A DNA stretch of 64,000 nucleotides from Cryobacterium lactosi. Lineage in GTDB: Bacteria > Actinomycetota > Actinomycetes > Actinomycetales > Microbacteriaceae. The stretch covers positions 124,001-188,000 of the forward strand of contig NZ_SOHM01000030.1 of the NCBI RefSeq assembly GCF_004403945.1. The letters run 5' to 3'. The notes beneath the pieces are model-generated. The model had not been told where the DNA came from and did no database searches. It was given only the letters and a program-made list of their open reading frames with translations. Position 1 is the stretch's first letter; every line of letters begins with the position of its first letter. A program made the position numbers and the translations under genes. Positions 35,548 through 45,502 of the stretch are shown piece by piece.

Positions 35548-37032
35548 ATGGATGAGCGTCTTGCCCTCGCCCCCTTTCCCGCCCCAGTTTCGGTCCCGGC
35601 CGCCGACGTTGCCCGCTGTGTCACCGAATCCGGTCGCATCCTGGTGGTCCTGGACGACGACCCCACCGGCACCCAATCGGTCGCCGACCTGCCCGTGCTC
35701 ACGAGCTGGTCGGAGGCCGACTTCGACTGGGCGTTCGCCAGGGGGTCCGCGGCGATCTACGTGCTGACCAACACTCGCAGCCTCAGCCCGGCCGATGCGG
35801 CGGAGCGCAATCGGGAGATCGTGCGGAGCGCCGTCGCAGCCTCCGCCCGGCACGGCCTGGCGCTGGGATTCGTCAGCCGGGGCGACTCCACTCTGCGCGG
35901 CCACTACCCCCTCGAAACCGATGTCATCGCCCAGACGCTCGAGGAACTCACCGGAGAGCTCATCGACGGCGTCGTCATCGTGCCGGCCTTCCCCGACGCG
36001 GGACGGGTCACCATCGGGGGAGTGCACTACATGCGTGGGGCGGACGGCCTCACCCCGGTCGCCGAGACGGAGTTCGCCCAGGACTCGACATTCGGCTACA
36101 CCCATTCCGACCTTCCCGGCTACGTCGAAGAGAAGACACTGGGCCGTGTCACGGCCGACGACGTCGTCGTGCTCCACCTGGGCATCATCAGGGCGGGCGC
36201 TGCCGCCGTCGCCGACGCCCTCGATGCGGTGTCAGGCTCGACCCCGATTGTGGCCGACGCCGTGTCCGAGGATGACCTCCGACTGCTCGCCCTCGGCCTG
36301 GACGAGGCGGAGCGGCGCGGCAAGGCCCTGCTGTACAGGGTCGGTCCGCCGTTCGTGCGGGCACGGATCGGCCAGGAGAAGCGCGAGCCGCTGACCAGCG
36401 CGGAGATCTTCCCCGGCACCGAGTCCCATCCTGGCGGCGGCCTGATCGTGGTGGGCTCGCACGTGGGAGTCACCACCCGACAGCTCGCGGCGCTGCGCAC
36501 CGCGCGCCCGCTCGCCGCGACCGTCGAGATCGACGTGGCCCGAGTGGTGGGCGCCCGGCAGACCGAAACTGACCCCGTCGGTACCGGGGACTATCTGGGC
36601 GGGCTGGTCGCCGAGATCGTGTCGAACCTGCGGCACACCGACGTGATCGTGCACACCAGCCGGGTGCTCGTGAAGACCGACGACCCAGAGGCCAGCCTGC
36701 AGATCTCCCGGGACGTGTCCGCGGCCGTCGTCACCGTCGTGCAGCGCACCCTCGCCGCCTCGCCGCCCCGCTTCGTCATTGCCAAGGGAGGCATCACCTC
36801 CAGCGATGTCGCCGCCTTCGGGCTCGGCATCCGCCACGCGATCGTGCGTGGCCCGATGCTGCCCGGCATCGTTTCGCTCTGGGAGCCGACCGACGGACCG
36901 GCCGCCGGCATCCCGTACATCGTCTTCGCGGGCAACGTCGGCGACGACACCTCCTTGGCTCGCGTCGTCGAGACGCTGAGCGCCCACACCCTCACCTCAT
37001 TCACCACTATCCCCACAGGAGTCCCCGCATGA
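35548..37032 (+). CDS. four-carbon acid sugar kinase (3-oxo-tetronate or D-threonate kinase family)
   Basis: DUF1537/OtnK-family ATP-dependent kinase (494 aa) that phosphorylates a C4 sugar acid such as 3-oxo-tetronate, D-threonate or D-erythronate. The N-domain has the substrate motif LVVLDDDPTGTQSVADL and SRGDSTLRGHYPLE. The C-domain has the nucleotide motif FVIAKGGITSSDVAAFGL and FAGNVGDD. Both are characteristic and intact. GGAG lies before the ATG. It overlaps the dehydrogenase gene by 4 nt. Without the isomerase or aldolase genes nearby, which C4 acid is used cannot be settled. Confidence 0.9.
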   Translation: MDERLALAPFPAPVSVPAADVARCVTESGRILVVLDDDPTGTQSVADLPVLTSWSEADFDWAFARGSAAIYVLTNTRSLSPADAAERNREIVRSAVAASARHGLALGFVSRGDSTLRGHYPLETDVIAQTLEELTGELIDGVVIVPAFPDAGRVTIGGVHYMRGADGLTPVAETEFAQDSTFGYTHSDLPGYVEEKTLGRVTADDVVVLHLGIIRAGAAAVADALDAVSGSTPIVADAVSEDDLRLLALGLDEAERRGKALLYRVGPPFVRARIGQEKREPLTSAEIFPGTESHPGGGLIVVGSHVGVTTRQLAALRTARPLAATVEIDVARVVGARQTETDPVGTGDYLGGLVAEIVSNLRHTDVIVHTSRVLVKTDDPEASLQISRDVSAAVVTVVQRTLAASPPRFVIAKGGITSSDVAAFGLGIRHAIVRGPMLPGIVSLWEPTDGPAAGIPYIVFAGNVGDDTSLARVVETLSAHTLTSFTTIPTGVPA

Positions 37033-37961
37033 ACCAGACCCAGGCCTCCGGCCAGAATCACCCATCCGGCCATGACTACACCGTCGCCGTTCTCGGCCTC
37101 GGCGCGATGGGCCTGCCCATGGCGACCCGCCTCGCCAGCGCGCTCTCCGTTCACGGCTTCGACATCAGTCAGGCCCGTCTGGACCTCGCCGCCGACGCCG
37201 GCATCGAGGTCTTCGACTCCGCGCAGGGCGCCGCAGCCGGCGCTGACGCCGTGCTGCTGGCCGTGCGTAACGGCGACCAGCTGCGCGACGTCCTCTTTGG
37301 GGAGAACGGGATCTCCGACGTGCTCAGCCCCGGCTCCGTCGTGATCATGACCAGCACCGTCGGGATCGACGACGTCACCGCGGTCGCCCACAGGCTCGCC
37401 GGGCACGGCGTGCAACTCGTGGACGCGCCCTTGAGCGGCGGCCCGGTCCGCGCAGGCCAGGGCGACCTCCTGATCGTGGTTGGTGCCGATCCCACTGCCC
37501 GCACCAAGGCCCAGCCGGTGCTGGACCTGCTCGCCTCCACCCTGAGTGTCATCGGCGACAAGCCTGGCGACGGCCAAGCATTCAAGACCGTCAACCAGCT
37601 GCTCTGCGGTGTGCACATCGCTGTGGCTGCCGAAGCTCTCGCCCTGGCCGGCGCGCTGGGGTTGAACGTCGAGAGCACCCTCGCCACCCTGTCCAGCGGC
37701 GCGGCCGGCTCCTTCATGCTGGCCAACCGCGGCCCCCGGATGCTCGAGGCCTACACCGAGGACGGCGCCGAGGTGCTCAGCCGGCTCGACATCTTCGTCA
37801 AGGACATGGGCATCGTCACCAAGGCGGCCCGTGGTCTCGGCCTGGCCACACCGGTGGCCTCGGCCGCTGAGCAGGTCTACCTGCTCGGTCAGGCCGCCGG
37901 ACTCGCGGCGGCGGACGACTCCGCCGTCATCAAGGTCGTCGCCCCACAGGCCACCGCCTGA
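37029..37961 (+). CDS. NAD(P)-dependent 3-hydroxyacid dehydrogenase (L-threonate dehydrogenase-like)
   Basis: Beta-hydroxyacid dehydrogenase (310 aa) of the LtnD/GarR/HIBADH family. Rossmann motif AVLGLGAMGLPMATRLAS is at the N-terminus. The substrate loop DAPLSGGPVRAGQGDL and the catalytic Lys region GDGQAFKTVNQLLCG are present, and KDMGIVTKAARGLGLATPVA is near the end. In related operons the enzyme oxidises L-threonate or D-erythronate to the 2-oxo acid. Tartronate-semialdehyde reductase is an alternative. Coupled by ATGA to the kinase. Confidence 0.9.
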   Translation: MNQTQASGQNHPSGHDYTVAVLGLGAMGLPMATRLASALSVHGFDISQARLDLAADAGIEVFDSAQGAAAGADAVLLAVRNGDQLRDVLFGENGISDVLSPGSVVIMTSTVGIDDVTAVAHRLAGHGVQLVDAPLSGGPVRAGQGDLLIVVGADPTARTKAQPVLDLLASTLSVIGDKPGDGQAFKTVNQLLCGVHIAVAAEALALAGALGLNVESTLATLSSGAAGSFMLANRGPRMLEAYTEDGAEVLSRLDIFVKDMGIVTKAARGLGLATPVASAAEQVYLLGQAAGLAAADDSAVIKVVAPQATA

Positions 37962-38023
37962 TTTTCTGTTTGACCTTTTCTCACTTCTACTAGTCACTGC
38001 ACACCGTCAAAGGAGACACCCCG

Positions 38024-39502
38024 ATGAATACCGCCATCCTCTTGGGCATCGCCGCAGGGGGCATCGCCCTGCTGCTCGTGCTCATCATCCGGTTCAAGGT
38101 TCAGGCGTTCGTCGCCCTGCTCCTGGTCAGCCTGCTCGTCGCGCTCGCTGCCGGCATCCCGCTGACCACCATCCCGGCAACCGAAGACGCCCCGGAGCGG
38201 CTCGGCGTCATCCAAACCATCGTCGCCGGAATGGGCGGAACCCTGGGAACCGTCGCCATCCTCGTGGCCCTCGGCGCCATGCTCGGCCGGCTGATCGAGG
38301 TCTCCGGTGGCGCGGCGAGTCTCGCCGGCAAGTTCACCACGCTGCTCGGGCCCAAGCGGGTCTCCGCCGCTCTCACCGCTGCGGCGTTGGTGCTGGCGAT
38401 CCCGGTCTTCTTCGACGTGGGGTTCATCATCCTGGTGCCGATCATCTACGGCTTCTGCAAGATCGCCGGGGTGAACCCGGTCAAGTTCGGCCTGCCCGTG
38501 GCCGGCATCATGCTCGCGGTGCATGTGGCCGTGCCCCCGCACCCCGGCATCGTCGGAGGGTCGGCGTTGCTCGGCACCGACCTGGGCTGGGTCACCATCA
38601 TCGGCCTCGCCGTCGCCGTGCCGCTGGGCTTCCTGGCTCATTTCGTCTCCAAGCTGCTCAACCGGCGCGAGTTCACGATGCTGCCGGCCACGGCCGTGCA
38701 GTTCGCCCAGTTCGGCACCGACAGCACCGGCAGCACCGGCGGTGCGGATGCGTCCACCGGCGGAGGCTCTCCGGCCGGATCGACCCGCACGGGTACCCTG
38801 ACCAAGACCGAGGCCCCACCGACGGCGGGCACCATCCTCACCTTGATCCTGGTTCCGCTGGCCCTGATCATGTCGGGGACCCTCGCCGCGACACTGTTGC
38901 CGCTCGGTGACCCGCTCCGCCCGTTGTTCGCGTTCATCGGCGCCCCGATCTTCGCCCTCCTGGTTGCGCTCCTGCTCGCCTTCTACCTCCTTACTGTGCG
39001 CCGTGGCTGGTCCCTGGCGCACACCGGTGATGTCCTCGAAGCCGCTCTGCCGCCTGCCGCGATCGTGATCCTCGTCACCGGCGCCGGTGGGGCGTTCGCC
39101 AAGGTCCTCACCGAGAGCGGCATCGGCACCGCGCTGTCCGACGCCCTCACTGCCACCGGCCTGCCGATCCTGGTTCTCGCCTTCCTGATCTCCCTGGTGC
39201 TCCGCGTTTCGCAGGGCTCCGCCACCGTCGCGATCCTGTCGACGGCCGGTCTGATCGCGGAGAACGTGGCCGCGTCGGACTATTCGGTGATCCAGGTGGC
39301 CCTGATCACCCTCTCCGTCGCTTTCGGGGCGCTGGGTCTCTCCCACGTCAACGATTCGGGTTTCTGGGTGGTCACCCGGTACCTCGGTCTCAGCGTCGCG
39401 GACGGTCTGCGCACCTGGACCGTGCTGACCACGGTCCTCGGGGTCGCCGGGTTCCTGATCGTGGCTCTTCTGTGGCTGGTGGTGGGGGCGGCGGGCGCCT
39501 GA
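38024..39502 (+). CDS. GntP family sugar-acid:H+ symporter
   Basis: Permease (492 aa) of the gluconate:H+ symporter family with about 12-14 transmembrane helices. It has IPVFFDVGFIILVPIIYG and VPPHPGIVGGSALLGTDLG, the hallmark of the family, and VSQGSATVAILSTAG and LSHVNDSGFWVVTRYLG near the C-terminus. An extra flexible Gly/Ser/Thr-rich loop (about residues 225-265) is inserted in the middle. It probably imports the C4 sugar acid used by the two enzymes upstream. It lies 62 nt after the dehydrogenase, with AAAGGAGA before its ATG. Confidence 0.92.
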   Translation: MNTAILLGIAAGGIALLLVLIIRFKVQAFVALLLVSLLVALAAGIPLTTIPATEDAPERLGVIQTIVAGMGGTLGTVAILVALGAMLGRLIEVSGGAASLAGKFTTLLGPKRVSAALTAAALVLAIPVFFDVGFIILVPIIYGFCKIAGVNPVKFGLPVAGIMLAVHVAVPPHPGIVGGSALLGTDLGWVTIIGLAVAVPLGFLAHFVSKLLNRREFTMLPATAVQFAQFGTDSTGSTGGADASTGGGSPAGSTRTGTLTKTEAPPTAGTILTLILVPLALIMSGTLAATLLPLGDPLRPLFAFIGAPIFALLVALLLAFYLLTVRRGWSLAHTGDVLEAALPPAAIVILVTGAGGAFAKVLTESGIGTALSDALTATGLPILVLAFLISLVLRVSQGSATVAILSTAGLIAENVAASDYSVIQVALITLSVAFGALGLSHVNDSGFWVVTRYLGLSVADGLRTWTVLTTVLGVAGFLIVALLWLVVGAAGA

Positions 39503-39635
39503 ACCGGCCGGTGGCCGGCGGCTCAGTCAGCGCCTGAGTCGTCACCGGACCGCTGGGTAAGCTGGGGGACGTACCGGCGAAGTTATCCGGAACGTCCCTC
39601 AGCAACCCACATACGACCTCGAAGGACAACCACAC

Positions 39636-40622
39636 ATGGTGAATACCGAACACGCTTCGCTCTACCTGCACCCCGACCGCAACCTCGGCATGGAGTTGGT
39701 GCGGGCCACCGAGGCCGCCGCCATCCGTGCGGTGCCGTTCATCGGCCGGGGCGACAAGAACGCCGCCGACGGTGCGGCCGTCGACGCTATGCGCAAGTTC
39801 CTGGGCACTGTTGATTTCGACGGCGTTGTCGTCATCGGCGAGGGCGAAAAGGACGACGCGCCCATGCTCTACAACGGCGAGCACGTCGGCAGCGGCCGCG
39901 GGCCGTCTTGCGATATCGCGGTCGACCCGATCGACGGCACCTCGCTCACGGCCAACGGCCGCCAGAACGCGCTGAGCATGATCGCCGTCGCCGACCGCGG
40001 CAGCATGTACGACCCCAGCGCCGTGTTCTACATGGACAAGATCGTCACCGGCTGGGAGGGCCACGGTGTTGTGGACCTGCGCCAGCCGATCGGCGAGAAC
40101 ATCCGCGCCCTCGCCAAGGCCAAGGGCAAGGACGTGGCCGACATGACCATCGCCATCCTCGACCGTCCGCGCCACGCGGGACTGATCGACGAGGTGCGCG
40201 CGGCCGGAGCCGGCACCCGACTGATGCTCGACGGCGACGTGGCCGGCGGTATCAACGCGGCCCTGAGCGAGACCCGCATCGACATGTGCGTGGGCATCGG
40301 TGGCACCCCTGAGGGCATCATCACTGCGTGCGCCCTCAAGGCGCTCGGCGGGTTCATCCAGGCCAGGCTGCACCCCAAGGACGACGACGAGGCCCAGAAG
40401 GCCATCGACGCCGGCCATGACCTCGAGCGGATCCTGGGCGTGGACGACCTCGTCACCAGCGACAACACCTACTTCGTGGCCACGGGAGTCACCGACGGCC
40501 AGCTGGTCGGCGGAGTGCGCAAGATGGGCCCGAAGATCCGCACCGAGTCCATCGTGCTGCGCGGCAAGAGCGGCACCATCCGTCGGGTCGTGGCCGAGCA
40601 CCTCGCCGAGAAGTGGCTCTAG
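39636..40622 (+). CDS. glpX: class II fructose-1,6-bisphosphatase
   Basis: Lithium-sensitive, metal-dependent phosphatase (328 aa), the GlpX type that is the main gluconeogenic FBPase of actinobacteria. [18 protein letters not shown] and [13 protein letters not shown] supply the metal and phosphate site, and [20 protein letters not shown] is also present. It lies 134 nt after the GntP gene and has a TAAGCT -10 candidate at 39558, so it is probably a separate transcript. With fbaA it frames the sugar-acid operon. Confidence 0.95.
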   Translation: MVNTEHASLYLHPDRNLGMELVRATEAAAIRAVPFIGRGDKNAADGAAVDAMRKFLGTVDFDGVVVIGEGEKDDAPMLYNGEHVGSGRGPSCDIAVDPIDGTSLTANGRQNALSMIAVADRGSMYDPSAVFYMDKIVTGWEGHGVVDLRQPIGENIRALAKAKGKDVADMTIAILDRPRHAGLIDEVRAAGAGTRLMLDGDVAGGINAALSETRIDMCVGIGGTPEGIITACALKALGGFIQARLHPKDDDEAQKAIDAGHDLERILGVDDLVTSDNTYFVATGVTDGQLVGGVRKMGPKIRTESIVLRGKSGTIRRVVAEHLAEKWL

Positions 40623-40661
40623 CCTGAGCTGAGCCGGCAGCGCGCCCTCGGCCCTGGCGAC

Positions 40662-41318
40662 CTATTCGACCAGGATGCCGAGGTGCGCGGCCAGCAGCGG
40701 CGCCAGCATCGACAGCTGGGCGTCGTCGATGGTGGCGCCCTTGAGCCCCTCGAAGCTGTGGATCGCCGAGAAGTCACTCGAGCGCAGGTCGACGTCGGTG
40801 AGCCGGGCTCCCGCCACGTCGAGCGTGCCGATGCGGCAGTCACGCAGTTCCAGCCGCTGCACGACCGCGCTCGACAGGTCGAGCTCGTCGATGATGCAGT
40901 TGCTGATCAGGACGTCGGTGAGTGTGGCGTTGCGCAGGTTCACGAAGTCCAGCTTCGAGCCGTCGATCTGCACGCTGCGCAGGTTCGCGTCGTACATCTC
41001 CACCGAGCCGAGCCGGGAATGCTCGATGCGCACGTCGCGCCAGGACGACCGGGGCGCGCTGAACACCGCGGCGTGCAGTTCGGTGGCGATGCACTCCGAC
41101 CAGGAGCTGCCGCGCAGCACCGTGGTGTTCAGGTCCACGGCGTGCAGCTCGCACTCCGTGAAGCTCGTGCTGGTGAGGTCCCGGCCGGAGAAGTCCACCC
41201 GGCTGAACCGCTCGGCTTCCCTGTCGTCGCCGCGGCCCACCAGGGCGCCGTCGTTGTCGAGCAGGTTGTCGAGGACGATCCGGTCGAGCTGCGGACCGCG
41301 CTTCTTCGCGCGGGCCAT
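40662..41318 (-). CDS. pentapeptide-repeat-like protein
   Basis: A 218-residue soluble protein built mainly from A(D/N)LXX-type five-residue repeats: RVDFSGRDLTSTSF, CELHAVDLNTTVLRG, LSSAVVQRLELRDCR, ARLTDVDLRSSDFSAI. These predict a right-handed quadrilateral beta helix. Some family members mimic DNA and protect gyrase, but nothing here shows that role. The start ATG at 41318 overlaps the stop of the nitroreductase gene by one base, so the two are coupled. It is convergent with glpX. Confidence 0.85.
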   Translation of the reverse strand: MARAKKRGPQLDRIVLDNLLDNDGALVGRGDDREAERFSRVDFSGRDLTSTSFTECELHAVDLNTTVLRGSSWSECIATELHAAVFSAPRSSWRDVRIEHSRLGSVEMYDANLRSVQIDGSKLDFVNLRNATLTDVLISNCIIDELDLSSAVVQRLELRDCRIGTLDVAGARLTDVDLRSSDFSAIHSFEGLKGATIDDAQLSMLAPLLAAHLGILVE

Positions 41319-41755
41319 CAGGAGAGCGGCTCGAGCAGGAACACCGGGATGACCCGGTCGGTCTTGGTCTGGTAGTCGGCGTAGTCCGGGTACGCCGCCA
41401 CGGCACGTTCCCACCAGAGTGCCTTCTCGTCGCCGGTGATCTCCCGGGCTGTCATGTCCTGCCTGAGCGGGCCGTCCTGCACCTCGACGAGCGGATGCGC
41501 GACAACGTTGGCGTACCAGTCCGGGTTCTTCGGGCTGCCCCCGAGAGACGCGACCGCGGCGTACCGGCCGTCGTGCTCGACCCGCATCAGCGGGGCCTTG
41601 CGGATCTTGCCGGACTTGGCGCCGAGGGTGGACAGCACGATCACGGGCATCCCGCGCATCGTGGTGCCCGCGGTGCCGCCAGAGCTTTCGTAGAGGTCGA
41701 CCTGATCACGTACCCACTTCTCGGGGCTGGGCTCGTATTCTCCGTGCAGGGGCAT
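41318..41755 (-). CDS. deazaflavin (F420)-dependent nitroreductase family protein
   Basis: Small split-barrel flavin/deazaflavin oxidoreductase (145 aa), like mycobacterial Ddn. The family block [31 protein letters not shown], taken here in parts, holds the cofactor phosphate contacts, followed by [22 protein letters not shown], which is diagnostic. It probably reduces quinones or related substrates with F420H2. It lies 7 nt after the MFS gene on the same strand and is coupled to the pentapeptide gene. Confidence 0.9.
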   Translation of the reverse strand: MPLHGEYEPSPEKWVRDQVDLYESSGGTAGTTMRGMPVIVLSTLGAKSGKIRKAPLMRVEHDGRYAAVASLGGSPKNPDWYANVVAHPLVEVQDGPLRQDMTAREITGDEKALWWERAVAAYPDYADYQTKTDRVIPVFLLEPLS

Positions 41756-41762
41756 GGTCGAC

Positions 41763-43037
41763 CTACTTCTCTCTCAGGGGAAAACGGGGGTGGCGCGGCG
41801 CGTACCGCGGGATGTAGCGCCAGAGCACGCCGGCGCCCAGGAGTCCCACCACTCCCATGACACCACTGGCCACCGACAACGACAACACCGCGGTGATGCC
41901 GGCGACGGCCAGGGGAGCGGCGGCGCTCCCGAAATCGGCGGTGAATCGCCAGGCGCCCAGGAACGGTGCGGGGCCGGTGGGCGGCGCCAGGTCGGCGCCC
42001 AGAGTCATCAGCAGGCCACTGCCGATGCCGTTGGCCAGCGACAGGAACATGGCCACGGCGATGAACCACTGCACGTTGTCGGGCAGGTCGTGGGTGAATG
42101 AAAGGGCGAGCATACCGATGCCGAGCCCGATCATCGAGGGGATCGCGGTCCACATCCGGCCGAACCGGTCCATGATCTGGCCGCTGGCGTAGAACAGGGC
42201 GAAGTCGATGCCGCCGGCGATGCCGATGATCAGGGCCGTGTCCGGCTCGTTGATGCCGATGCTGACCGCCCAGAGCGGCAGCATCACCGTGCGGGTGGCA
42301 CGCATCGCGCCGACGAGGCCCGCGCCGCTGCCCAGCCGCAGCAGCACGCCGCGGTAGCGCCAGATGGTGGCGAACAGGCCGGTGGTCTCCGCCGCGGCCT
42401 CGTCCTCGCCTGCCGTGCGCACGGTGGTGCCGGCGGGCGCTCCGGGTGCGGCGCTGGCGAAGGTGCTCGAGGGGTCCGGCAGGAGTAGCAGCACCACGGC
42501 AGCCGCCAGGCAGCAGACTATGAACACCCAGAAGACCGCGGTGGTGCTGCCGGTGAGCTGGATGACGCCGGCCGCGATGAACGGGCCGACGAACCAGCCG
42601 GCCCGGAAGACGCCGCCGAGGGTGGAGAGGGCCCTGGCCCGGTAGGCCACGGGTACGTAACTGGTCATGAAGGCGTGCCGGGCGAGCGCGAACACCGCAG
42701 TGGCCAGGCCGATGAGGAAGATGCCGACGGCCAGCACGATGGGGTTGGGCGCAATTATGCAGACCAGCACGGCGAGGATCGCCAGCAGCGATGCGCCGAT
42801 CATCGAGCTCCGCTCGCCGAAGCGCGAGACCACGGCGCCGCTGGGAATGTCCCCGGCCAGTTCGCCGACCATCACCATGGCCGCGATGAATCCGGCGAAG
42901 GCCAGGGATGCACCGAGGCTGTCGGCCACCAGCGGGATCAGCGGGATCATCGCGCCCTCGCCGATCGAGAAGAGCATGGTGGGCAAGAACGCCGCGAGAG
43001 CCACTCCCCGGAGGCTGAAGGGGCGGTCGGTACTCAT
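41763..43037 (-). CDS. MFS transporter
   Basis: Major facilitator superfamily protein (424 aa) with about 12 transmembrane helices and a hydrophilic central loop (about residues 190-225). The loop 2-3 motif A equivalent is [14 protein letters not shown] and the second half has [17 protein letters not shown]. It resembles drug-efflux (DHA1) members, but the substrate is not predictable. The ATG at 43037 is seven bases after a TAGCAT box, implying leaderless mRNA; a longer frame to 43079 was rejected because it would run into prfB. It is divergent from prfB. Confidence 0.9.
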   Translation of the reverse strand: MSTDRPFSLRGVALAAFLPTMLFSIGEGAMIPLIPLVADSLGASLAFAGFIAAMVMVGELAGDIPSGAVVSRFGERSSMIGASLLAILAVLVCIIAPNPIVLAVGIFLIGLATAVFALARHAFMTSYVPVAYRARALSTLGGVFRAGWFVGPFIAAGVIQLTGSTTAVFWVFIVCCLAAAVVLLLLPDPSSTFASAAPGAPAGTTVRTAGEDEAAAETTGLFATIWRYRGVLLRLGSGAGLVGAMRATRTVMLPLWAVSIGINEPDTALIIGIAGGIDFALFYASGQIMDRFGRMWTAIPSMIGLGIGMLALSFTHDLPDNVQWFIAVAMFLSLANGIGSGLLMTLGADLAPPTGPAPFLGAWRFTADFGSAAAPLAVAGITAVLSLSVASGVMGVVGLLGAGVLWRYIPRYAPRHPRFPLREK

Positions 43038-43044
43038 CCGTTCG

Positions 43045-43050
43045 ATGCTA
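43045..43050 (-). promoter_or_regulatory. leaderless-type -10 box of the MFS gene
   Basis: On the minus strand TAGCAT is followed by seven bases and the ATG at 43037. On the opposite strand TAGGCT (43063-43068) lies 10 nt before the prfB ATG, so the 41-bp gap holds two face-to-back start regions. Confidence 0.4.
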
Positions 43051-43078
43051 CCTCTCGCCCGGTAGGCTGGATTCCACA

Positions 43079-44185
43079 ATGATTGAGCTGGATTTCTCTG
43101 AGCAGATCGCCGCGCTGCGGGCCACGTTTGACGACATCCGGTCGGTGATCGACATCGACCGTCTGAAACTTGACATCGCCGAGTTGAACGACCAGGCGGG
43201 TGCCCCCGACCTGTGGAACGACTCCGAGCATGCCCAGAAGGTGACCAGCGACCTCAGTCACCGCCAGAGCGAGCTCAAGCGCATCGAGAGTATCGAGTCG
43301 CGCCTGGACGACCTCGAGGTGCTCGTGGAGCTGGCCAACGCCGAGGGCGACCAGGAGTCGGCCGATGAGGCCACGGCCGAGTTGAAGAGCGTGCAGAAGG
43401 TGCTCGGCGACCTCGAGGTGCACACCCTGCTCAACGGCGAGTTCGACCCGAACCCGGCCGTGATCACCATCCGTGCCGGCGCCGGCGGGGTGGATGCCGC
43501 CGACTTCGCCGAGATGCTGCTCCGGATGTACCTGCGCTGGGCCGAGCAGCACGACTACACCACCAATGTGCTCGACGTGAGCTACGCCGAAGAAGCCGGC
43601 ATCAAGTCCGCCACCTTCGAGGTGAACGCGCCGTACGCCTTCGGCACCCTGAGCGTCGAGGCCGGCACCCACCGGCTGGTGCGGATGAGCCCGTTCAACT
43701 CCGCGGGCAAGCGGCAGACCTCGTTCGCCGCCGTCGAGGTGGTGCCGCTGATCGAGCAGGCCGAGGCCGTGGAGATCCCCGACAACGACATCCGGGTCGA
43801 CGTGTTCCGCTCCAGCGGCCCCGGCGGCCAGTCGGTCAACACCACCGACTCCGCCGTGCGCATCACCCACCTGCCCACCGGCCTGGTGGTGAGCTGCCAG
43901 AACGAGAAGAGCCAGATCCAGAACCGTGCAGCGGCCATGCGGGTGCTGGCCTCCCGGCTGTTGCTGCTGCAGCGTGAGCAGGAAGCGGCCACCAAGAAGG
44001 AATTCGCCGGCATCATCACCGCCAGCTGGGGTGACCAGATGCGCAGCTACGTGCTCGCGCCGTACCAGATGGTCAAGGACCTGCGCACGGAGTACGAGGT
44101 CAACAACCCGTCCAATGTGTTCGACGGCGACCTGGACGGATTCATCGCCGCGGGCATCCGGTGGCGTAAAACCCCGACCGATTAA
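43079..44185 (+). CDS. prfB: peptide chain release factor 2
   Basis: Class I release factor (368 aa) that recognises UGA and UAA. The tripeptide anticodon SPF is in [15 protein letters not shown] and the catalytic GGQ in [20 protein letters not shown]. The reading frame is continuous, so the autoregulatory +1 frameshift of E. coli prfB is absent, as in other actinobacteria. Only about 10 nt separate a TAGGCT -10 box from the ATG. It is the first of prfB-ftsE-ftsX-smpB, a conserved order. Confidence 0.97.
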   Translation: MIELDFSEQIAALRATFDDIRSVIDIDRLKLDIAELNDQAGAPDLWNDSEHAQKVTSDLSHRQSELKRIESIESRLDDLEVLVELANAEGDQESADEATAELKSVQKVLGDLEVHTLLNGEFDPNPAVITIRAGAGGVDAADFAEMLLRMYLRWAEQHDYTTNVLDVSYAEEAGIKSATFEVNAPYAFGTLSVEAGTHRLVRMSPFNSAGKRQTSFAAVEVVPLIEQAEAVEIPDNDIRVDVFRSSGPGGQSVNTTDSAVRITHLPTGLVVSCQNEKSQIQNRAAAMRVLASRLLLLQREQEAATKKEFAGIITASWGDQMRSYVLAPYQMVKDLRTEYEVNNPSNVFDGDLDGFIAAGIRWRKTPTD

Positions 44186-44278
44186 GGCATCGCACGGCGC
44201 CCGCGAACCTTTGGACTTGCTGGTTGAGGTATGTCGCAAGTAGGTAAAACGCGGATGGCTGCCTAGGCTCGAAACGCC

Positions 44279-45502
44279 ATGATCCGATTTGATCACATCA
44301 CCAAGAAATATCCCGGTACGAACCGACCGGCCCTGAACTCAATCGACGTCGAGATTCTTCGCGGCGAATTTGTCTTCCTGGTCGGGGCTTCGGGCTCGGG
44401 TAAGTCCAGCTGCCTTCGCCTGATGTTGAAGGAGGAGAAGCCGTCCAGCGGAAGCATTCACGTGCTCGGCCAGGACCTGCGCTCCATCTCCAACCGCAAG
44501 GTGCCGTACTTCCGCCGCAACCTCGGGGTGGTCTTCCAGGACTTCCGCCTGCTGCCGAACAAGACCGTCTACGACAACGTCGCGTTCAGCCTGCAGGTGA
44601 TCGGCAAGTCTCGCGGGTACATCCAGGAGGCCGTGCCCGACACCCTGCACATGGTGGGACTGGCCGAGAAGGGGCAGCGGCTGCCTCACGAACTCTCCGG
44701 TGGTGAGCAGCAGCGTGTGGCGATCGCCCGTGCGATCGTGAACAAGCCGCAGATCGTTCTGGCCGACGAGCCGACCGGTAACCTCGACCCGACCACCAGT
44801 GCCGAGATCATGTCGCTGCTGGCCCGGATCAACGCCGGCGGTACCACGGTGATCATGGCCACGCACGAGGCGGGCATCGTGGACAAGATGAAGCGCCGCG
44901 TGATCGAACTCTCCGCGGGCCAGATCGTGCGTGACGAGCGTCAGGGCGGCTACGCCACCGCGGCCATCCCGATGGTGCTTGCGCCGGGCGAACGGGCCGC
45001 GTCCCGGTCGTCGCGGATGCCGACAACGGCAGCGACCACCGGGCCGATCACCGATCAGACCCCGGCCGAGCCGTTCACCCACCCCGCTCCCGAGGTTCTG
45101 CCCCAGGAGGTGGCATCGGCCGAGGTCGAGGCCGCCGCCGTTGCGGTGAGCACCGCTCCGCCGACGGTTCCTGCCGAGACCGTCGCCGAGACCGTCGCAC
45201 CGACTGTGCCGGCGACCGAGCCCCGGCCTGCCGTCGCAGAGACCGTGCCGGCCTTTGCGCCTGCTCCGCCGGCGCCGAGTGCCCCGAGTGCGCCGCGTGC
45301 CGACGCGCCCGCTGCGGTCACCCCGCGACCGGATGCCGAGCCGCCGGTTGAACCGCCGACCTCGACAATGTCCAGGCCGGTCCTTCCGGTCACCCAGCAC
45401 GATGAACCAGAACAGCTCACCCTGGCCGAGAAGCTCGGCCTGCGCGCTCCGGGCGAAAAGCCCGACCCGACCAGTGAGCAGAACGTAGGACCCACCCGAT
45501 GA
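44279..45502 (+). CDS. ftsE: cell division ATP-binding protein FtsE with long Ala/Pro-rich tail
   Basis: ATPase of the FtsEX complex, which transmits division signals through the membrane to cell-wall hydrolases. Walker [29 protein letters not shown], signature [16 protein letters not shown] and Walker [13 protein letters not shown] are intact. The standard domain ends near residue 229, but the protein continues to 407 aa with a low-complexity Ala/Pro/Glu/Thr-rich tail. The tail ends in a short conserved-looking segment [22 protein letters not shown] box lies nine bases before the ATG. Coupled to ftsX by ATGA. Confidence 0.95.
   Translation: MIRFDHITKKYPGTNRPALNSIDVEILRGEFVFLVGASGSGKSSCLRLMLKEEKPSSGSIHVLGQDLRSISNRKVPYFRRNLGVVFQDFRLLPNKTVYDNVAFSLQVIGKSRGYIQEAVPDTLHMVGLAEKGQRLPHELSGGEQQRVAIARAIVNKPQIVLADEPTGNLDPTTSAEIMSLLARINAGGTTVIMATHEAGIVDKMKRRVIELSAGQIVRDERQGGYATAAIPMVLAPGERAASRSSRMPTTAATTGPITDQTPAEPFTHPAPEVLPQEVASAEVEAAAVAVSTAPPTVPAETVAETVAPTVPATEPRPAVAETVPAFAPAPPAPSAPSAPRADAPAAVTPRPDAEPPVEPPTSTMSRPVLPVTQHDEPEQLTLAEKLGLRAPGEKPDPTSEQNVGPTR

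Noticed and set aside
43079..43160. Programmed +1 frameshift in prfB
   Set aside because: The reading frame is continuous from the ATG through GGQ, with no internal UGA.
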